From positions 1 through 62,145 of the forward strand of contig DEIB01000010.1 of NCBI GenBank assembly GCA_002352215.1: a DNA stretch of 62,145 bases, read 5' to 3'. The position numbers were made by a program, and so were the translations under genes. The DNA comes from Chthonomonas sp. UBA2785. GTDB lineage: Bacteria > Armatimonadota > Fimbriimonadia > Fimbriimonadales > Fimbriimonadaceae. The notes under the pieces were generated by a model. That model was not told where the DNA came from, did no database searches, and saw only the letters and a list, made by a program, of their open reading frames with translations. Below, piece by piece: positions 34,024-42,469 of this stretch. How positions within the stretch are numbered: position 1 is the stretch's first letter; each line of letters opens with the position of its first letter.

Positions 34024-35242
34024 CGTCTTGGGCCTCCTGACGCGGTGCGTCGAGCAAGACGGATCGGACCTCCACTTCAAGACCGATACGGGCAGCGTTT
34101 ACCTGCGCAAGCACGGCGAACTGATTCACTGGGAAGATGTGCCGAAGTACGGCGCCGATGAGTTCATGGCGAACTTCACCAAGCACCTACGGCCGGAGCA
34201 AGTGGAGAAGTTCAACAAGACGCAGGAACTGGACTTCTCGCTGGAAATCCCGAAGGTGGCCCGTTTCCGTGGCAACCTGTATTGGCAGCGCGGCTTCCCG
34301 CAGGCCGTCTTCCGCGTCATTCCGTTCCACATCCAGAACATGGATGAGCTGAACCTGCCGCAAGCCTGCTATGACTTCATCGAGCGTCCGCGCGGCCTGG
34401 TGCTGGTCACCGGTCCGGCGGGGTCAGGGAAGTCCACCACGCTGGCGGCGATGATCGACAAGATCAACCGCACCCAGCCCGTTCACATCATGACGGTGGA
34501 AGACCCTACCGAGTTTGTGCACGACGACCACATGGCGCTCATCAACCAGCGCGAATTGGATGTGGACACCCACAGCTTTGCCAACGCGCTCAAGTACGTG
34601 CTGCGCCAAGACCCGGACGTGATCCTGGTCGGAGAAATGCGCGACCTGGAAACCATCCACCTTGCCATCACGGCGGCGGAAACCGGGCACCTTGTGTTCG
34701 CTACCCTGCACACCGTGGACGCGGTGCAGACCGTGGACCGCATCGTGGACGTGTTCCCCATGCACCAGCAGCAGCAGATCCGCATGCAGCTTTCGGTGAA
34801 CCTGCTGGGCGTGATTTCGCAGACGCTCATTAAGCGCAAGGACGGCCGGGGCCGCATCGCCGCTTTTGAGGTGCTGAACGCCTCTAGCGCCGTACGCAAC
34901 CTTATCCGCGAAAACAAGACGTACCAAATCAACTCCATCATCCAGACCGGCGCGAAGCAGAAGATGCAGACGCTGGACCAAAGCCTGGCCAAGCTGGTCG
35001 AGGCGGGATTGGTGGACCAGATGGAAGCCCTGTTCCGCGCCAAGGATCGCGGCGAACTCGGTCGATTGCTCCAGTTGACCAATGTGGCCGGTGCCACCCA
35101 GGCCGGGGCACCCTCTTCGGCTCCCCCGACGGCCCCGCCGACTTCGGCTCCGCCCGTGGCCCCGCCCGGCACGACCGATAGCCCTTCCGCGCCTCCGTCC
35201 ACCAGCCCTCGCGGCGGTTGGCGGCCCGGCGGCGGCAGCTAA
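34016..35242 (+). CDS. pilT: PilT/PilU-family twitching ATPase, paralogue 3, with Pro-rich tail
   Basis: A 408-residue ATPase with DGSDLHFKTDTGSVYLRKHG, Walker A VTGPAGSGKSTTLAAMID (Ala in place of Thr), Asp box MTVEDPTEFVHDDHM, Walker B PDVILVGEMRDLETIHLAIT and His box GHLVFATLHTVDAVQTVDRI. About 55 C-terminal residues form a Pro/Ser/Thr-rich tail ending RGGWRPGGGS, absent from the other two copies. It overlaps paralogue 2 by 8 nt, and metX follows 3 nt after. Confidence 0.94.
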   Translation: MPDVLGLLTRCVEQDGSDLHFKTDTGSVYLRKHGELIHWEDVPKYGADEFMANFTKHLRPEQVEKFNKTQELDFSLEIPKVARFRGNLYWQRGFPQAVFRVIPFHIQNMDELNLPQACYDFIERPRGLVLVTGPAGSGKSTTLAAMIDKINRTQPVHIMTVEDPTEFVHDDHMALINQRELDVDTHSFANALKYVLRQDPDVILVGEMRDLETIHLAITAAETGHLVFATLHTVDAVQTVDRIVDVFPMHQQQQIRMQLSVNLLGVISQTLIKRKDGRGRIAAFEVLNASSAVRNLIRENKTYQINSIIQTGAKQKMQTLDQSLAKLVEAGLVDQMEALFRAKDRGELGRLLQLTNVAGATQAGAPSSAPPTAPPTSAPPVAPPGTTDSPSAPPSTSPRGGWRPGGGS

Positions 35243-35245
35243 CGC

Positions 35246-36319
35246 ATGACCCAGCCTCCGGACGACCTCTTCAAAGAGAACGAACGCACCGCTCCTCAAG
35301 CCGAGGGGCGGTGTCACTTTGCGTTAGGGGATTTGCCCTTAAAGTGCGGGGTCACGTTGCCGCAGGTGCAGGTGGCCTACGAAACTTGGGGCACCTACAA
35401 CGGGGACAACGCGATTGTGGTGTGCCACGCCCTCAGCGGCGATAGCCACTGCATCGGCTGGTGGGAAGCCCTGATCGGGCCCGGCAAGGCGATTGATACC
35501 GACCGGTACTACGTGATCGGCACCAACGCCCTGGGCGGCTGCCAAGGCACCACCGGCCCTTGGCAGGCCCACCCGGAGGACGGCCGGCGCTACGGCTCGC
35601 GCTTCCCCGAGATCACGGTGGAAGACATGGTGGCGGCGCAGGCGCGTCTATGCGACCATTTGGGGGTTGATAAACTCGCGGCGGTCATTGGGGGCAGCAT
35701 GGGCGGCATGCAGGCCCTGGAATGGGCACGCCAGTTCCCGCAGCGCGTGCAGCGCGTGTGGATGACGGCGAGCTGCGCCGCCCACAACGCCCTGCAGATC
35801 GGATTCAACGAAACCGCCCGTCAGGCCATCACGCAAGACCCGGCCTGGAACGGGGGCGACTACGAAGCGAACCAACCCCCCGCCGCCGGCCTGGCTGTTG
35901 CCCGCATGGTGGGGCACCTGAGCTACCTGAGCGAAGCGGCGTTCGAGCGCAAATTCGCCCGCGAAAAGAGGGAAGACGGGGTGTTCCAGGTGGCGAGCTA
36001 CCTGCAATACCAGGGGCATAAGTTCATCCACCGCTTCGATCCGGCCTCGCTGGTGGTGCTGAGCCAGGCGATCGACCAGTACGACGGGCGGGACGTGAGC
36101 ATGGTGCAGGCCGATGTGCTACTGACGAGCTTCACCAGCGATTGGCTGTACCCCAGCCATCAGAGCGTGGCCCTGGCCACCGCTCTGCGCGAAGCAGGCG
36201 CTTACGCCGAGTGGCACGAGATTGATCTGCCGCACGGGCATGATTCCTTCCTGCTGGATGGGGTCCACCAGACCGAAATCGTGCGGGAGTTCTTGGCGAG
36301 GGACCCAAGGGAGTCCTGA
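35246..36319 (+). CDS. metX: Homoserine O-acetyltransferase
   Basis: A 357-residue alpha/beta-hydrolase-fold enzyme that acylates homoserine for methionine synthesis. It has VAYETWGTYN, CHALSGDSHCIGWWEALIGP, GCQGTTGPW, the nucleophile elbow IGGSMGGMQALEW, the Asp in SFTSDWLYP and the His in LPHGHDSFLL. Acetyl versus succinyl specificity cannot be proved from sequence reading. It follows the pilT trio without a gap, so it may be read through from that operon. Confidence 0.93.
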   Translation: MTQPPDDLFKENERTAPQAEGRCHFALGDLPLKCGVTLPQVQVAYETWGTYNGDNAIVVCHALSGDSHCIGWWEALIGPGKAIDTDRYYVIGTNALGGCQGTTGPWQAHPEDGRRYGSRFPEITVEDMVAAQARLCDHLGVDKLAAVIGGSMGGMQALEWARQFPQRVQRVWMTASCAAHNALQIGFNETARQAITQDPAWNGGDYEANQPPAAGLAVARMVGHLSYLSEAAFERKFAREKREDGVFQVASYLQYQGHKFIHRFDPASLVVLSQAIDQYDGRDVSMVQADVLLTSFTSDWLYPSHQSVALATALREAGAYAEWHEIDLPHGHDSFLLDGVHQTEIVREFLARDPRES

Positions 36320-36364
36320 AACCTTGCGACCGCGAAGCCGCAAGTGCTAATCTTTCATTCCCAC

Positions 36365-36441
<77 letters not shown>

Positions 36442-36445
36442 GTGT

Positions 36446-36521
36446 GCCGCGGTAGCTCAGTTGGTAGAGCAAAGCACTGAAAATGCTTGGGTCGCCGGTT
36501 CGAGTCCGGCTTGCGGCACCA
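36446..36521 (+). tRNA. tRNA-Phe (GAA)
   Basis: A full cloverleaf of 76 nt with encoded CCA. The acceptor GCCGCGG pairs with TTGCGGC (two G-U), the anticodon stem AAGCA/TGCTT carries loop CTGAAAA with anticodon GAA at 36479-36481. It lies 4 nt after tRNA-Asp and is surely cotranscribed. Confidence 0.97.
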
Positions 36522-36532
36522 CTCTTTTCCCT

Positions 36533-36556
36533 CCTCGCTTTCGGGCGGGGTTTTTT
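36533..36556 (+). terminator. Rho-independent terminator after tRNA-Asp/tRNA-Phe
   Basis: CCTCGC and GCGGGG pair over six positions (one G-U) around TTTCGG, followed by six T. Confidence 0.88.
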
Positions 36557-36663
36557 GTTATTGCGGCCTCGTTTTGTGGGCAAACTTGCAACTTTCGGGT
36601 GATCGAAAACTCTTAAGATCACACGAGTTTGTCCGTCCGTGAGCGCCGAGGGAAGCGGGCACG

Positions 36664-36691
36664 AAAAAGCCCGAGGCCATGAGTGACCGGG
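36664..36691 (-). terminator. Possible terminator of tRNA-Met
   Basis: On the minus strand a short CCCGG/TCGGG stem is followed by CTTTTT, about 10 nt after the tRNA-Met 3' end. The stem is short, so confidence is moderate. Confidence 0.5.
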
Positions 36692-36701
36692 AAAAGGGGA
36701 T

Positions 36702-36778
36702 TGGTAGCGAAGGCCGGACTCGAACCGGCGACCTAACGGGTATGAACCGTTTGCTCTAACCAACTGAGCTACTTCGCC
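36702..36778 (-). tRNA. tRNA-Met (CAT), elongator type
   Basis: A 77-nt cloverleaf on the minus strand with encoded CCA. The acceptor GGCGAAG pairs with CTTCGCT (first pair G-U), the anticodon stem AACGG/CCGTT carries loop TTCATAC with anticodon CAT. It lacks the three G-C pairs of an initiator anticodon stem. The stem-loop resembles elongator Met rather than lysidine-modified Ile, but this is not certain. Confidence 0.9.
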
Positions 36779-36872
36779 ACGCGCTCTCCATTATGACTCG
36801 CCCCGCCACCGCGCGGCGGGCCTTCTTCTGCTGAAAATTCCCGGCGAGTTCACTCGTCTATACCCTCGGCAC

Positions 36873-39056
36873 ATGGTCACGGCACTCGTGTTTCTCCTGG
36901 CGCAGCGCGCGCCCACCGATATCCTGGATGGTTTTGCCCAGTCCCGGGATGTGCGTTCGCTCTCGCAAATGGCGCCGGACCTGGAAACCGGGCACTTCCG
37001 CTACATCGAAAAGACGGGCGCATTCTCGGGCGGCCGGTTCGGGTGGCGGGTCCTCCCGCTCCAAGACCCTGCCCAGCCGAACGTGCTGTACGCCGTGTTC
37101 AGCACGCCCCTCACGATTCAGGATTACGGCGAGCAGGTCTACCGCCTGGATGACGGCCTGCTGGCCGAGCACTTCCCGGAGGAAACCAACTTCGGCGTGC
37201 TGCCCAAGCACTACGAACTGAACCTCCGCGTGGAACCCGAGCGATCCCGCGTGGTGGTGGACTGCAAGATTGACCTCGTCACCTCCGGCGAACGCAAACC
37301 GTCGTTCTTCATCCGTCTCTCCCCGCACTACAAGGTCACGGCCCTGAAATCGGCGAGTGGGGAGGCCATCCCGTTCACCCAGGCCGGCGGTGTGGTGTGC
37401 GCCCCCACCCCGGTGGGCAGCACCACCTGGACGATCAGCTATGAGGGCCTGCCCGATCTCCCGCGCTTTGCCGGCACGGTGACGAAGAAGGAAGCCATGC
37501 TGACGGACGACTACTTCTGGCCGTCCATTGGCCGCTACCCGGCCACCACGACCATGCACGCCGACATCCCAGCGAACTGGGAGGTCATCAGCAACGGCAC
37601 TCGCACCGCCCAAACCACGGAGGGCGACCGCAAGAAGGCCACCTTTGTGAACAACCTCGCGATCAGCTATCTCAGCTTCTCGGCGGGCGAGTTCTCCATC
37701 ACGCGCGAGGCTCCGGTGGCGGGCCAGATCATCCACGCCGTGATGGCCAACAACATGAGCGAGGAAGAGCGGAAGCTGCAGATGGAAATGCAGAAGCCGG
37801 TCATCGACTTCTATGGCAAAACTTTCGGGCCGTGGCCGTACAAAGGGTGGGTGACGCTCAGCAGCGAGAGCTACGGCGGAGCGGCGCTAGAGGGCTACTC
37901 CTACGCCACCTACGCGCCCAACTGGCTGCCCGATAGCGACGCGCACGAGCCCTCGCACACCTACTTTGGCGGGGTGATCTCCAACACCTACCTGCGGTCG
38001 TTCTGGAACGAGAGCTTCGCCTCCTTCTGCGAAGGCTTTTACGAGCGAGAAGTCGAGATCGGCAACCGCGAGGAGCGGCGGCTGGCGTTCGTCAGCAATC
38101 CGTTCCCGTCGCCCACCTGGAACAACGGCATCATCGTCGAATCCGGCGTGATGACGGGTGACCTCTCCGCTGACCTCGGTTACGGCAAGGGCGCGGTGGT
38201 GCTGCAAATGCTGGAGCACGAAATGGGCACCGAAGCCTTCGTGGCCAGCGTGCGGCGCTGGCTGAGCGAACACCCCAAGGGCACCCCGGGCGAGTGGGAA
38301 GACTACTTTGCCGTCCTCGGGCCGGAATACGAAACGTTCATCGATCAGTGGTTCCGCCGCCCGGGCTGGGCGCGGTTCCGCATCGGCAATGTGCGCTATG
38401 AAGACGGCCATCTCAAAGGCGACGTGACCTTCACGGGCACCCCGTACCGCATCGTGAGTGATCTCTTGGTCGAAACGCCGGGTGGGTCTCGCAATCTCGT
38501 CCGAGTCACGCTCAACCCGACCGGGAAGGAAGCCACCAGCGAATGGTCAGTGGCCTTGCCGGAGGAGCCCGTGCGCGGCGCCTTCGACCCCTACGAGCGG
38601 ATCATGATGATGCGCAGTGCCACTGGTCCGGCGCAACTCTCGCGTGAACTCGGCCGCCTGCAGGCCGTGGTTCACCCGGATGCCCAGGCGTGGGCCAATT
38701 CGGCGGATCTCGGACGCACCACGGTCACCCCGGACTTCCCGGCGAACCCCGCCAACCGCGTGCTGGTGGGCCACCCCGACCAGTGGCCGCAACTTCTGCC
38801 TCTCCTGGAGCAAGCGGGCATGACGGTGAACGGCAATGAGCTCACCTACGACGGCACGACGATTGACCTCACCAAGGGCGGGGCGGCGGCCATTGTGGCG
38901 GCCGCGGATGGCCAGCCCATCGTGCTCCTGCTCGGCCAAACGCGACGCCCGATGAAGACCGGCAAGGCCCGCATTGCGCTGTGCAATGAGTACGGGTTCT
39001 TCCTGCGCGGGCTCACCGAACCCCGGATGGAAGGCGAACTCGCCTTCCGCCTCTAA
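36873..39056 (+). CDS. M1-family-like zinc metallopeptidase
   Basis: A 727-residue protein related to M1 aminopeptidases. The beta-saddle N-terminal domain is followed by a catalytic region with HEPSH (HEXXH) and downstream WNESFASFCEGFYE supplying the third zinc ligand. The HEXXH-to-Glu spacing is 17 rather than the usual 18, and the GAMEN exopeptidase motif is replaced by GGAALEGYSY, so specificity may differ from classical aminopeptidases. The C-terminal 200 residues form further domains. The short hydrophobic N-terminus (ALVFLLAQ) could be a weak export signal. It stands alone. Confidence 0.78.
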   Translation: MVTALVFLLAQRAPTDILDGFAQSRDVRSLSQMAPDLETGHFRYIEKTGAFSGGRFGWRVLPLQDPAQPNVLYAVFSTPLTIQDYGEQVYRLDDGLLAEHFPEETNFGVLPKHYELNLRVEPERSRVVVDCKIDLVTSGERKPSFFIRLSPHYKVTALKSASGEAIPFTQAGGVVCAPTPVGSTTWTISYEGLPDLPRFAGTVTKKEAMLTDDYFWPSIGRYPATTTMHADIPANWEVISNGTRTAQTTEGDRKKATFVNNLAISYLSFSAGEFSITREAPVAGQIIHAVMANNMSEEERKLQMEMQKPVIDFYGKTFGPWPYKGWVTLSSESYGGAALEGYSYATYAPNWLPDSDAHEPSHTYFGGVISNTYLRSFWNESFASFCEGFYEREVEIGNREERRLAFVSNPFPSPTWNNGIIVESGVMTGDLSADLGYGKGAVVLQMLEHEMGTEAFVASVRRWLSEHPKGTPGEWEDYFAVLGPEYETFIDQWFRRPGWARFRIGNVRYEDGHLKGDVTFTGTPYRIVSDLLVETPGGSRNLVRVTLNPTGKEATSEWSVALPEEPVRGAFDPYERIMMMRSATGPAQLSRELGRLQAVVHPDAQAWANSADLGRTTVTPDFPANPANRVLVGHPDQWPQLLPLLEQAGMTVNGNELTYDGTTIDLTKGGAAAIVAAADGQPIVLLLGQTRRPMKTGKARIALCNEYGFFLRGLTEPRMEGELAFRL

Positions 39057-39062
39057 TCCGGG

Positions 39063-40019
39063 TTAATCCAGCGACACTCCCAGGGCCTCGACAATGCGTT
39101 CGAGGTCCTGGTCGCTGTAGAACTCAATGCGGATGTGGCCACCCTTCTTGCTCTTGTTCAGCTCGACGCGGGCGCCGAGTCGCTCGGAAATCCCCTGTTG
39201 AATGGGTAGCCAGTTCGGGTCCAGCACAGTGGCAGCGGACTTCTTCTTGGGCTTGCTGGCGGCGTTCTGGCTGGCCAGTTCTTCCGCCCGGCGCACGCTG
39301 AGGTCTTCCCGCAAGATGCGGGAAAGCAACGTGAGTTGCGAGGTCTCGCCCTCCAGCATTAAGATGGCGCGGGCGTGGCCTTCGGTGATGGCACCCTTCT
39401 CCAGGGCTTCCAGGGCCAGCTTGGGCAGGCGCAGAACGCGCAGGGTGTTGGCCACGGCCGCACGAGATTTGCCCACGCGTTCGGCAATCTGCTCTTGGGT
39501 CAGGCCGAAGTCTTGGGCGAGTTGCTGGTAGGCGCGGGCGCATTCCACCGCCCCGATGTCTTCGCGCTGGACGTTCTCAATCAGCGCCCATTCCAGGCTC
39601 TGCTGGGCGTCGCTGCGGCGCACCATCACGGGCACTTGGGTCAGTCCCGCGCGCTGGGCGGCGCGCCACCGGCGCTCCCCGGCGATGATTTCGTACTTGC
39701 CCTCACCCACCAGGCGGGCCAGGATCGGCTGCAGAACCCCGTGTTCACGGATGGAACGGGCGAGGTCTTCCATGTTTTCTTCGTCAAAGTGGGAACGAGG
39801 CTGGCGCGGGTTGGGGTGCAGGCTTGTCACGGGCAGCAAGGACGGGGAAGTGCTGGCCGGGGCCGGAGTGGCCTCAGGGGCCGTCACTTTGGTCGCCTTG
39901 GTCTCCTTCGCCTCCTTCGCCTTGCTCTTCTTTGCCGAGGGGGTTGAAGGCTTCGGTGCCGGTTCCGGGCCCGCATCGCCTCTCAGTTGGGACAGTCCTC
40001 GACCTAATCCACGCCGCAT
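39063..40019 (-). CDS. parB: Chromosome partitioning protein ParB
   Basis: A 318-residue CTP-dependent DNA clamp that binds parS. It starts MRRGLGRGLSQL, the classic ParB N-terminus, then has a Lys/Glu/Ala/Pro-rich linker (about 20-55), the ParB/Srx domain with HPNPRQPRSHFDEENMEDLA and IIAGERRWRAAQRAGL, then IENVQREDIGAVECARAYQQ, the HTH (LTQEQIAERVGKSRAAVANT) and a C-terminal dimer domain. parA, normally adjacent, is not in the window. ATG 40019 has CATAAT 6 nt upstream. Confidence 0.95.
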   Translation of the reverse strand: MRRGLGRGLSQLRGDAGPEPAPKPSTPSAKKSKAKEAKETKATKVTAPEATPAPASTSPSLLPVTSLHPNPRQPRSHFDEENMEDLARSIREHGVLQPILARLVGEGKYEIIAGERRWRAAQRAGLTQVPVMVRRSDAQQSLEWALIENVQREDIGAVECARAYQQLAQDFGLTQEQIAERVGKSRAAVANTLRVLRLPKLALEALEKGAITEGHARAILMLEGETSQLTLLSRILREDLSVRRAEELASQNAASKPKKKSAATVLDPNWLPIQQGISERLGARVELNKSKKGGHIRIEFYSDQDLERIVEALGVSLD

Positions 40020-40025
40020 TCTCTG

Positions 40026-40052
40026 ATTATGGTGCCTTCCGTTCGCTACAAT
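40026..40052. promoter_or_regulatory. Divergent -10-like elements of parB and the AHSA1-type gene
   Basis: CATAAT on the minus strand (40031-40026) and TACAAT on the plus strand (40047-40052) each end exactly 6 nt before the start codon of their gene. The two starts are only 39 nt apart, so the two promoters must overlap. Confidence 0.45.
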
Positions 40053-40058
40053 GGGGGC

Positions 40059-40532
40059 GTGACCACCGAGGAACTCGCCGGCCCCTTTACACTCAGGATC
40101 GCTGTGCGCGCCTCGGTGGACCAAGTCCGCAAGGCCTGGACGACCCCCGCCGGGCTCGAAGCCTTCTTCATACGCCAAGCCGAAGGGGCGAGCGGTGAGA
40201 GCTACCAAGCCGGTGACCAGTACCGCTGGGAGTGGGCGCCGGGCATCGAAGACACCGGCACCGTGCACCGCTGTGACGAATCCGCCTTTGAATTTGGCTG
40301 GTACGAAGACGAAGGCCAAGTGACGGTGCTCTGGGAAGAGGACGGCGACGAGACCATGGTCACACTTACCGAGATCATGAGCCGCCCCACCAACGCGGAG
40401 GTGCGCGCTTCCCGGCAATTCGGTTGCGCCATGGGGTGGACGTTCTTTTTGGCCAACCTCAAGGCGTGGCTCGAGCACGGCATTGACCTGCGCGAAACCA
40501 ACCCAAATCGAACGGAGGTCGTCAACTTCTGA
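40059..40532 (+). CDS. SRPBCC/AHSA1-type protein
   Basis: A 157-residue START/Bet v1-like fold protein. FTLRIAVRASVDQVRKAWTT is the first strand-helix block, followed by LEAFFIRQAEG, GDQYRWEWAPG and the C-terminal long helix MGWTFFLANLKAWLEHGIDL. Members bind hydrophobic ligands or activate Hsp90; the role here is unknown. GTG 40059 is chosen over 40029 because TACAAT and a GGGGG run precede it, and the fold begins there. Confidence 0.8.
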   Translation: MTTEELAGPFTLRIAVRASVDQVRKAWTTPAGLEAFFIRQAEGASGESYQAGDQYRWEWAPGIEDTGTVHRCDESAFEFGWYEDEGQVTVLWEEDGDETMVTLTEIMSRPTNAEVRASRQFGCAMGWTFFLANLKAWLEHGIDLRETNPNRTEVVNF

Positions 40533-40546
40533 GCCGCCTCCGCCCG

Positions 40547-40552
40547 CACAAT
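40547..40552 (+). promoter_or_regulatory. -10-like element of rmlD
   Basis: CACAAT ends exactly 6 nt before the GTG at 40559; no Shine-Dalgarno site is present. Confidence 0.4.
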
Positions 40553-40558
40553 GAGCCC

Positions 40559-41455
40559 GTGATCTCCGACACCCAGCGACTGCTGGTGGTCGGGGGCGGC
40601 GGGATGCTGGGGCACGATGTGGTTCGTGCCGCCGAAGCGCTGGGCTACGAAGTCCTCACCCCGGGCCGCGTAGACCTGGACTTACGCGACGCCGCCGCGA
40701 TGGACAAGCTCCGCCGCATGGGGCCGCTGTGGGTGAACGGCGTTATCAACTGCGCCGCTTACACCGCCGTGGACCGCGCCCAGGATGAGCCGATGGAAGC
40801 CTTTGCCATCAACGCCAAGGGAGCCGGCAGCCTGGCCGCCGTGTGCGCCGAGAATGTGTGGCCGTTCATCCACGTTTCTACGGATTTCGTCTTTGACGGC
40901 AAGAAGACCACGCCCTACACCGAAGACGACCCGACGAACCCCCTGGGGGTCTACGGCAAAACTAAGCGCGCTGGCGAGGAACTGGTGATGCAAATGAACC
41001 CGCAGGCGTACATCGCCCGGACGAGTTGGCTGTTCGGGGTGGATGGGCGATGCTTCCCGCGCACGATGATCGACGCGTGGCGGGCGGGGAAGACCCTGCG
41101 CGTAGTGGCCGACCAAGTGGGCACCCCCACCTATACCGGCGACCTGGCGCCCTTGCTGCTGCAGCTTCTCAATCTCCGCCCGGCCCCCGGCATCTACCAC
41201 ACCGCCGGACCGGACGTGATGAGCTGGCACCAGTTCGCAGAGCTCATTTTGGGCGTGTGGCAAAGCGTGACGGACGAACCCGGGGAGATCAACGTCGCCC
41301 CGATTGCGACCTCCGATTGGCCGACCCCGGCCGCACGGCCCGCCTACAGCGCCCTCTCGACCGCGAAACTAGAAAGCCTCGGTCTCGCCCCCATGAGAGC
41401 GATGACCGAGGCCTTAACGGATTACTGCCGGGCTTACTCGGCAGCCTTGGGCTGA
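40559..41455 (+). CDS. rfbD: dTDP-4-dehydrorhamnose reductase
   Basis: A 298-residue short-chain reductase for the last step of dTDP-rhamnose synthesis. It has a Rossmann loop (VVGGGGMLGHDVVRA), INCAAYTAVDRAQDEP, the catalytic STDFVFDG and YGKTKRAGE (YxxxK) and ARTSWLFG. RmlA, RmlB and RmlC are not adjacent. The last 22 bp overlap the convergent YHS gene. Confidence 0.92.
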   Translation: MISDTQRLLVVGGGGMLGHDVVRAAEALGYEVLTPGRVDLDLRDAAAMDKLRRMGPLWVNGVINCAAYTAVDRAQDEPMEAFAINAKGAGSLAAVCAENVWPFIHVSTDFVFDGKKTTPYTEDDPTNPLGVYGKTKRAGEELVMQMNPQAYIARTSWLFGVDGRCFPRTMIDAWRAGKTLRVVADQVGTPTYTGDLAPLLLQLLNLRPAPGIYHTAGPDVMSWHQFAELILGVWQSVTDEPGEINVAPIATSDWPTPAARPAYSALSTAKLESLGLAPMRAMTEALTDYCRAYSAALG

Positions 41456-42012
41456 CGAACCACCGGAGCGGTGGCCTTGGCGGCCCAATCCTTGGCGTAC
41501 TTGGCCGGATCCTTGCGGAGCGGTTCATTGCAACCGGCGCAGCATGTGTAGTAGCGCACGCCTTGGAAGTCCACGTAAGCCGAAGCGACGCCGTAGGAAG
41601 CCACCTTTTCACCCATCACCGGGCAGGTCATCACTTCCTTCTCCGGCATGGTTGCGAACTTGGCCGGGTTGGCCTTGAAGGTGTTGAAGTTCTCTTCCTT
41701 GGTGAACGAGTAGTTGATGCCCTTGTACGCCATGTGGAACTTGGCGCGGCGCATGTTCAGCAGGTCGCCCGTCACCGGGTCGAACAGGAACTGGCCCGCC
41801 AGTTGGCCGGCTTCCGCGCGTTCCTTGATGTACTTCATCGGCTCGCGCGTGAACTTGGGTTCACAGCCCGGGCAGCAGAACATGAACTTGGCGCCGTTCC
41901 ACTCCACGGCCTTGGCGTTGGCCGGCAGAGCATCGCCCGGCACCACCGGACACACAAACTTCGGGCCCTCTTGGGGGGCCAACATGGCGGCGGCAATTAA
42001 GCTAACAAGCAT
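41434..42012 (-). CDS. Secreted protein with three YHS-like domains
   Basis: A 192-residue protein with a short N-terminal hydrophobic segment and three repeats of about 55 residues. Repeat 1 has FVCPV and FCCPGC, repeat 3 has MTCPV and YTCCAGC, both able to bind a metal ion. The middle repeat (FLFDPVTGDLLNMRRAKFHM, then FTKEENFNTFKANPAKFA) keeps the fold signature but lacks the Cys. YHS domains occur in copper and other metal-handling proteins; the metal is not known. TATAAT lies 15 nt and GAGG about 7 nt before the ATG. Confidence 0.8.
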   Translation of the reverse strand: MLVSLIAAAMLAPQEGPKFVCPVVPGDALPANAKAVEWNGAKFMFCCPGCEPKFTREPMKYIKERAEAGQLAGQFLFDPVTGDLLNMRRAKFHMAYKGINYSFTKEENFNTFKANPAKFATMPEKEVMTCPVMGEKVASYGVASAYVDFQGVRYYTCCAGCNEPLRKDPAKYAKDWAAKATAPVVRQPKAAE

Positions 42013-42040
42013 TTCGAACCTCGATTCATTATAGACTAAC

Positions 42041-42469
42041 GTGCAAATGACGCCCTCGGCACGCCCGGCCCGCCATAAAGCCTGGATGCTCTATCAGCTT
42101 TACTGCGTGGTGGCGTTCTTGCTTCACATGGTGCTGGCATGGGGGTTGTGGCGTGTCATTCAGGATCCCTACCCGGTGGGGCTCACCCTCTCGCCCAATG
42201 ACATTGAGATCGCTCAGTACGCCGCCGAGACGCTCCGCAAGGGTTGCATCGTGCTGCTGGGCACTAGCCTGTTCTTTGGGGTCGGCTCGCTGGCAATCCT
42301 TCGGTTTCGCGACACCAAAGAAGCCTGGATCACGCACCTCATCAACTTGGCTTTGGGGGCGCTGACGTGCGTGCTATTGCCGATTGCCGTGCCTGTGGGC
42401 ATGATGATGATGCGGGAGGATTTCAAGGAGTGGTTCATCCGTGCGCCCGCCGCGCCGCCGGCGCCTTAG
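42041..42469 (+). CDS. Small integral membrane protein, unknown function
   Basis: A 142-residue protein that I cannot assign to a family. Three hydrophobic helices are visible: LYCVVAFLLHMVLAWGLW, CIVLLGTSLFFGVGSLAIL and a third with LGALTCVLLPIAVPVGMMMM. The C-terminus is Pro/Ala-rich. GTG 42041 or ATG 42047 may be the start. It is divergent from the YHS gene with only 28 nt between, sharing an AT-rich promoter area, and its stop overlaps that of the acetyltransferase. Confidence 0.7.
   Translation: MQMTPSARPARHKAWMLYQLYCVVAFLLHMVLAWGLWRVIQDPYPVGLTLSPNDIEIAQYAAETLRKGCIVLLGTSLFFGVGSLAILRFRDTKEAWITHLINLALGALTCVLLPIAVPVGMMMMREDFKEWFIRAPAAPPAP

Noticed and set aside
36446..36521. Alternative fold of the tRNA-Phe starting at 36444
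   Set aside because: GTGCCGC/GCGGCAC also pairs but leaves no encoded CCA and misplaces U8; the 36446 register gives a standard cloverleaf with CCA.
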